Below, in pieces: positions 60,707-64,000 of a stretch of DNA of 64,000 bases. The translations under genes and the position numbers were made by a program. The notes under the pieces were generated by a model. The model ran no database searches and was not told the DNA's origin. It worked only from the letters and a program-made list of their open reading frames with translations. Each line of letters begins with the position of its first letter. Position 1 is the first letter of the stretch. Where the stretch lies: the NCBI RefSeq assembly GCF_954871325.1, contig NC_088778.1:28815120-28879119 (forward strand), written 5' to 3'. Origin of the DNA: Gordionus sp. m RMFG-2023. Lineage: Eukaryota; Nematomorpha; Gordioida; Chordodea; Parachordodidae.

Positions 60707-60906
60707 CCCTTTCTTTTACCTTCTCCTTTTCTCTTTTCTTTTTCTCCTTCCTTCCCTTCTCATTTTTCTTTTCTTTTCGTTTCCTTACCTTTTCTTTTTT
60801 CATTTCTCTTCCCTTGTTTCTTCGGCTTTCTTCTTCTTATCCGTTATCTTTTCTTTTTCATTTCGCTTTTCGCTTTTCCCTTCCTTTCCATTCTTCTTTA
60901 TCATTC
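60707..60906. repeat. Irregular polypyrimidine tract
   Basis: About 200 bp almost free of purines on the plus strand, built of TTTTC, CCTTC and TTTCC words without a fixed period. The Phe/Ser/Leu-rich frames across it are artefacts. Confidence 0.8.
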
Positions 60907-61249
60907 CATTTTTTAATATTTTCCTTCTATTTTATTGATAGTATATTAAAATCTATATGAACATAATAATATTTATTATTAAATATCGGTAATAGGAAAA
61001 AAAAACCCCGTAAAATAACCCCAGGAAAAAAAACCCCATGGAAATAAAATTTAAAAAAAGAAAATAGTTATTTTTTAAAAAATTTTTCTTGTCAATTTTT
61101 CTTAATTTTTTTTCTCAATTTATTGTTTTCTTCCAATTTTTGCTTTAAGTCATTGTTAATCTTTATTTTTCTATCTCAATTTTTTTCTTCTCAATTTTCA
61201 CTTAATTTTTTTAAGTATAACCTAGCAATAATTAATATTGATAAATAAT

Positions 61250-62065
61250 TTTATAAGCGAATGCCACAATCATTAACAGCTATTAGACTCCAAAAAAAAA
61301 CACAAAATATATACGAAAAAATATTCGAAGTAATAATGTCTAAATGTCAAAAACGGGATTTATTTCCTGATCCATTATATATATACATGGATTTCAAAAG
61401 TCTGCTATGAGCGCTGTTAAAACTGTCATTGGTATGATTATTAATATGTTAAATTATTTATATTTATTTTTTCAATTAGGAGATCACATCATAATCAAAG
61501 GATGCTTTTACCATTTGTGTCAAAGTACCCATAGAAAAATTTAAAAGCTAGTTCTGGAAAGCCAATACATAATCGATGAAGCCCTAAGCTTCTTTTGTGG
61601 CATGATGGACAGCTTAGCATTTGTTCCTTTATGTGATATGGGCAATGCAATGGCATTCTTTAGATCGGTTACTCCGAGCAATGATATGGATATACTTGAA
61701 TATTTCGATAAAAATTACATCAATGGAATATCAAGGGAGGTCACAAGAAGCAATTCGCAATCTCAGACAGGTCGAATTTGGCCTCGATTTCCTCCAGAAA
61801 CTTGAATCAGAGCACTCTATCCAACTAATAACTCATAAATAGTCAATGCAAAGGTTCGAATCATCGTTTTTCTAATCTGATTGGGAATAAACACCCATCA
61901 ATCTGGGTATTGATTAAAAAAAATGAAATGCGAGGTGGCTGCCGATGAAACCAAACTTGAACGATGGCGTGTAGGTAGTTGGACACTGAAAACAAAATCG
62001 CAGTGCTTAAACAAGAAAAAATGGTGATATTCAATGGTACTGGGAAAAAATATTTCCCAGTAAAA
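61250..62065 (+). mobile_element. MULE (Mutator-like) transposase remnant with an intron
   Basis: From ATG at 61261 a frame reads RLQKKTQNIYEKIFEVIMSK and RDLFPDPLYIYMDF, the run-in to the second catalytic Asp of MULE transposases. One lost base later the AMSAVKTVIG helix follows. A 48-bp GT-AG intron (61432-61479) comes next. It splices in frame to DHIIIKGCFYHLCQS, the hallmark MULE motif. An in-frame stop follows RKI. Then come MMDSLAFVPLCDMGNAMAFF, DILEYFDKNYI and GRIWPRFPPET, and, in another frame, RFESSFSNLIGNKHPSIW. All are in family order. At least three frame breaks make it dead. The flanks share a GTAAAATAACCC word (about 61008 and 62059), and a CTGGGAAAAA/TTTCCCAG palindrome lies at the right. 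Terminal repeats are not established. Confidence 0.8.
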
Positions 62066-62079
62066 TAACCCATGTATAA

Positions 62080-62500
62080 CTTATTTTCGTAAAAATTTTT
62101 TGCTATAGTAATAAATATCCTTCCTTAATTACTATATTAAGTAGACTAAATTTGACAAAAATTTGACAAAATTTGCAATAAGATCTGTTTATTTTATTGA
62201 TAAATCATTTTATAATATTTTCTAAAATACTAATTGTTATAAATAAATTATTTTTTTTGTATGAGTCATGAAATATTTTTTTTTTGTTTGGAATTTTATT
62301 TTTAATATTTTTTTTTAGTTTCGCGCAGTCATCATGAACATTATTATATAAATATTTTTAATATTTATTATGTAAAAAATAATTTAATATTTATAAAAAA
62401 ATAATCATATATAAACTAAAAAAAAAGTGGAAATTAATTATTATAATTGTATTTTTTTTTATATATTGTTTTTTTTTAAAAATCCTTCTTTCTTTTAAAA
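62080..62500. other. AT-rich stretch, no gene seen
   Basis: Long T and A runs. It may include the outer part of the LTR fossil that follows, but no end repeats can be identified without the other LTR. Confidence 0.35.
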
Positions 62501-62514
62501 GAAAAATAAAGACG

Positions 62515-62578
62515 AGATATTATTCCTTGTTGTGAAATTAAAAAAAAAAGAAGATATTATTCCTTGTTGTGAAATTAA
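62515..62578. repeat. 26-bp direct repeat
   Basis: AGATATTATTCCTTGTTGTG plus AAATTA occurs twice, 38 bp apart, separated by an A-run. It is immediately upstream of the retroelement leader. Confidence 0.8.
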
Positions 62579-62690
62579 TAAAAAAAAAGGTAAAAAAAAA
62601 ATAAACTGCTAAGTTAAACGTTTCTGTGCAGAGAAACTTTGAAATTGGTGCCGTGTTTATACAAAACCACCTGGTTAGTGCGGTTGTTGT

Positions 62691-63030
62691 AATATCATAT
62701 AGTGGTATTTGAGTCTACATCTACGGTAAAATATCATATAGTGGTATTTGAGTCTTCGAGTAAAAATATCATATAGTGGTATTTGAGTCTTGAAGTGAAT
62801 TGAACATCGTCTTCATCATCTACATCTACGGTAAAATATCATATAGTGGTATTTGAGTCTTCGAGTGAAAAATATCATATAGTGGTATTTGAGTCTTGAA
62901 GTGAATTGAACATCGTCTTCATCATCTACATCTACGGTAAAATATCATATAGTGGTATTTGAGTCTTCGAGTGAAAAATATCATATAGTGGTATTTGAGT
63001 CTTGAAGTGAATTGTACATCGTCTTCATCA
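62691..63030 (+). repeat. 106-bp higher-order tandem repeat in the retroelement leader
   Basis: The core AATATCATATAGTGGTATTT plus GAGTCT occurs seven times (starting at about 62691, 62730, 62765, 62835, 62871, 62941 and 62977). Spacings alternate near 36 and 70 bp, giving a 106-bp compound unit: core plus TCGAGTGAA, then core plus TGAAGTGAATTGAACATCGT and a CTTCATCATCTACATC tail. Copies are nearly identical, so the expansion is recent relative to the surrounding decay. Confidence 0.92.
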
Positions 63031-64000
63031 TCGACATCAGCTGTCCATTTATTTTATTTATTTATTTTTTCTTCTCTCCCAAAATAAAAAAAAAAATCTT
63101 ATCGTACGGAAGTGCTGTCCGAATTTAACGAGTTGTAAATCTGTTACACAAAATTTGCCCAAATTTTTGTCGTATCTTTAGACTTATTAACTGTAGATGT
63201 ACATGTGTATTATTGGGTTGTTTACACTATTAATAATATCATATCTATTAACATTACAAATAACCAAAATTTTTATTTTGAAATTAATTATAAATTTTTT
63301 ATAAGGTCGAAATGAAAAGTTTAAAATTTGTAAAATACTGGGAAATACAGTATAATATTTTTGGGGCATTGGTTATATTAGTAATATGGATGTGTAGCTT
63401 AATATGGGGAAGAAAGTTGAAAATAAGTCGAAGTGTGAAAATAAAGGGGCAGACATTGACGATAGAAGGACATAATGGGGAAGAGGATGTTATGGGAAAG
63501 GTAACATGATTCCCAGTGCAGGAGTTAATAAATGGGTGGACGGATAGCGAATTAGATAAATTAACCTATAGGCCTGAAAGGAGAGATTCATATACTAATC
63601 AGAGATTGGGGACATATAGGGGACCTAGAAAAAGTTCTCAGGGAAGGAGAGGAGAAATGAGACCCAACTTTGATTCTAGAGTAAGGGGGGGAATGAATTG
63701 TTATAATTGAGGAAGACAGGGACATATGGTCAGAGATTGCCAAGAAGCGAAATGTTTTGAATGTGGAAAATATGGACATATAGCCACGTTTTGTCCAGGA
63801 AGACGTGATAAGCTACGATGTGCAGGTTGTGGTCGATTTGGTCACAATAGGGAGGAATGCAATGTGGGTAATTTCAAAACTAGAGGCGGTTTTCCACAGA
63901 GGGACATGGGGCAAAGTGCTCCAAATGTTAGAATTATAGAAAGTGAAAAAAATAAAGAGGTAGGAATACCATTTTTGGCTGTGAATAAAGAGCAGAATAG

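Larger units (their letters stand above)
62500..64000 (+). mobile_element. LTR-retroelement fossil, 5' part (leader and gag), broken
   Basis: The right edge of the window holds the gag region of an LTR retrotransposon. Three CCHC zinc knuckles of the C-x2-C-x4-H-x4-C type lie at about 63700-63860 (for example CFECGKYGHIATFC and CAGCGRFGHNREEC), after a basic Arg/Gly-rich linker. Upstream, from about 63310, is a capsid-like stretch. The leader (about 62640-63040) contains a tandem repeat and TGG-initial words that could relate to a primer-binding site. The visible coding part looks broken, with a few breaks. Protease, reverse transcriptase, integrase and the right LTR would lie outside the window. 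Probably Ty3-like or another knuckle-bearing LTR family; age not judgeable without both LTRs. Confidence 0.75.

Noticed and set aside
60572-60960. Two overlapping Phe/Ser-rich frames resembling membrane proteins
   Set aside because: They are produced by the polypyrimidine tract; hydrophobicity reflects T-rich codons only.
61835-61880. tRNA B-box-like GGTTCGAATCATCG
   Set aside because: It lies in the MULE transposase remnant, where it encodes the RFESSF segment; the B-box match is coincidental.

Overview
This window is a gene-poor, very AT-rich stretch (roughly three quarters A+T) of an animal nuclear genome. One host gene is recognisable: the SYD-1 (RhoGAP100F/SYDE) synaptic scaffold on the minus strand at 1-2074. 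It keeps an N-terminal-side PDZ domain that is split by a GT-AG intron. A PDZ-bearing SYD-1 points to an invertebrate, most likely a protostome. The spliced genes, long non-coding stretches and repeat load are all eukaryotic. I cannot name the species from sequence alone.

The rest is mostly mobile-element debris. hAT-superfamily DNA transposons dominate. There is a fold-back MITE family with TAGTGTTGTTAAACGG ends in at least a dozen whole or partial copies, many with 8-bp target-site duplications that can be read by eye. Other hAT families lie at 11.4-12.9 kb (decayed transposase), 16.7 kb, 22.7 kb, 36.2-37.4 kb (BED finger plus dimerisation remnant), 37.6-38.7 kb and 45.9-46.7 kb. Two LINE remnants lie at 12.98-13.6 kb and 31.6-33.3 kb. 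A Mutator-like (MULE) transposase remnant with a 48-bp intron lies at 61.2-62.1 kb, and tRNA-derived SINE-like pieces lie at about 6.3, 20.3 and 42.5 kb. A broken LTR-retroelement fossil with a 106-bp higher-order tandem repeat in its leader and a zinc-knuckle gag region begins near 62.5 kb and runs off the right edge.

Layout: 0-2 kb SYD-1 exons; 2-11 kb AT-rich DNA with MITEs and a (CCTT)n array; 11-14 kb hAT and LINE remnants; 14-31 kb MITE-dotted AT-rich DNA with one or two candidate minus-strand host exons (22.2 and 28.0 kb) and a tandem pair of CRE-like sites (18.56 kb); 31-34 kb a LINE flanked by two half MITEs; 36-39 kb two neighbouring hAT elements; 40-43 kb a degenerate minisatellite and a SINE-like unit; 43-49 kb clustered and nested MITEs; 53 kb an unidentified GC-richer coding-like island; 55-60 kb simple repeats and MITEs; 61-64 kb the MULE and LTR fossils.

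The visible genes do not form a pathway. I found no operon, defence locus, CRISPR array or new multi-gene system. The points of interest are repeat architecture (nesting, tandem leaders, transcription-factor-like motifs carried by MITEs) and a few unassigned exon candidates.
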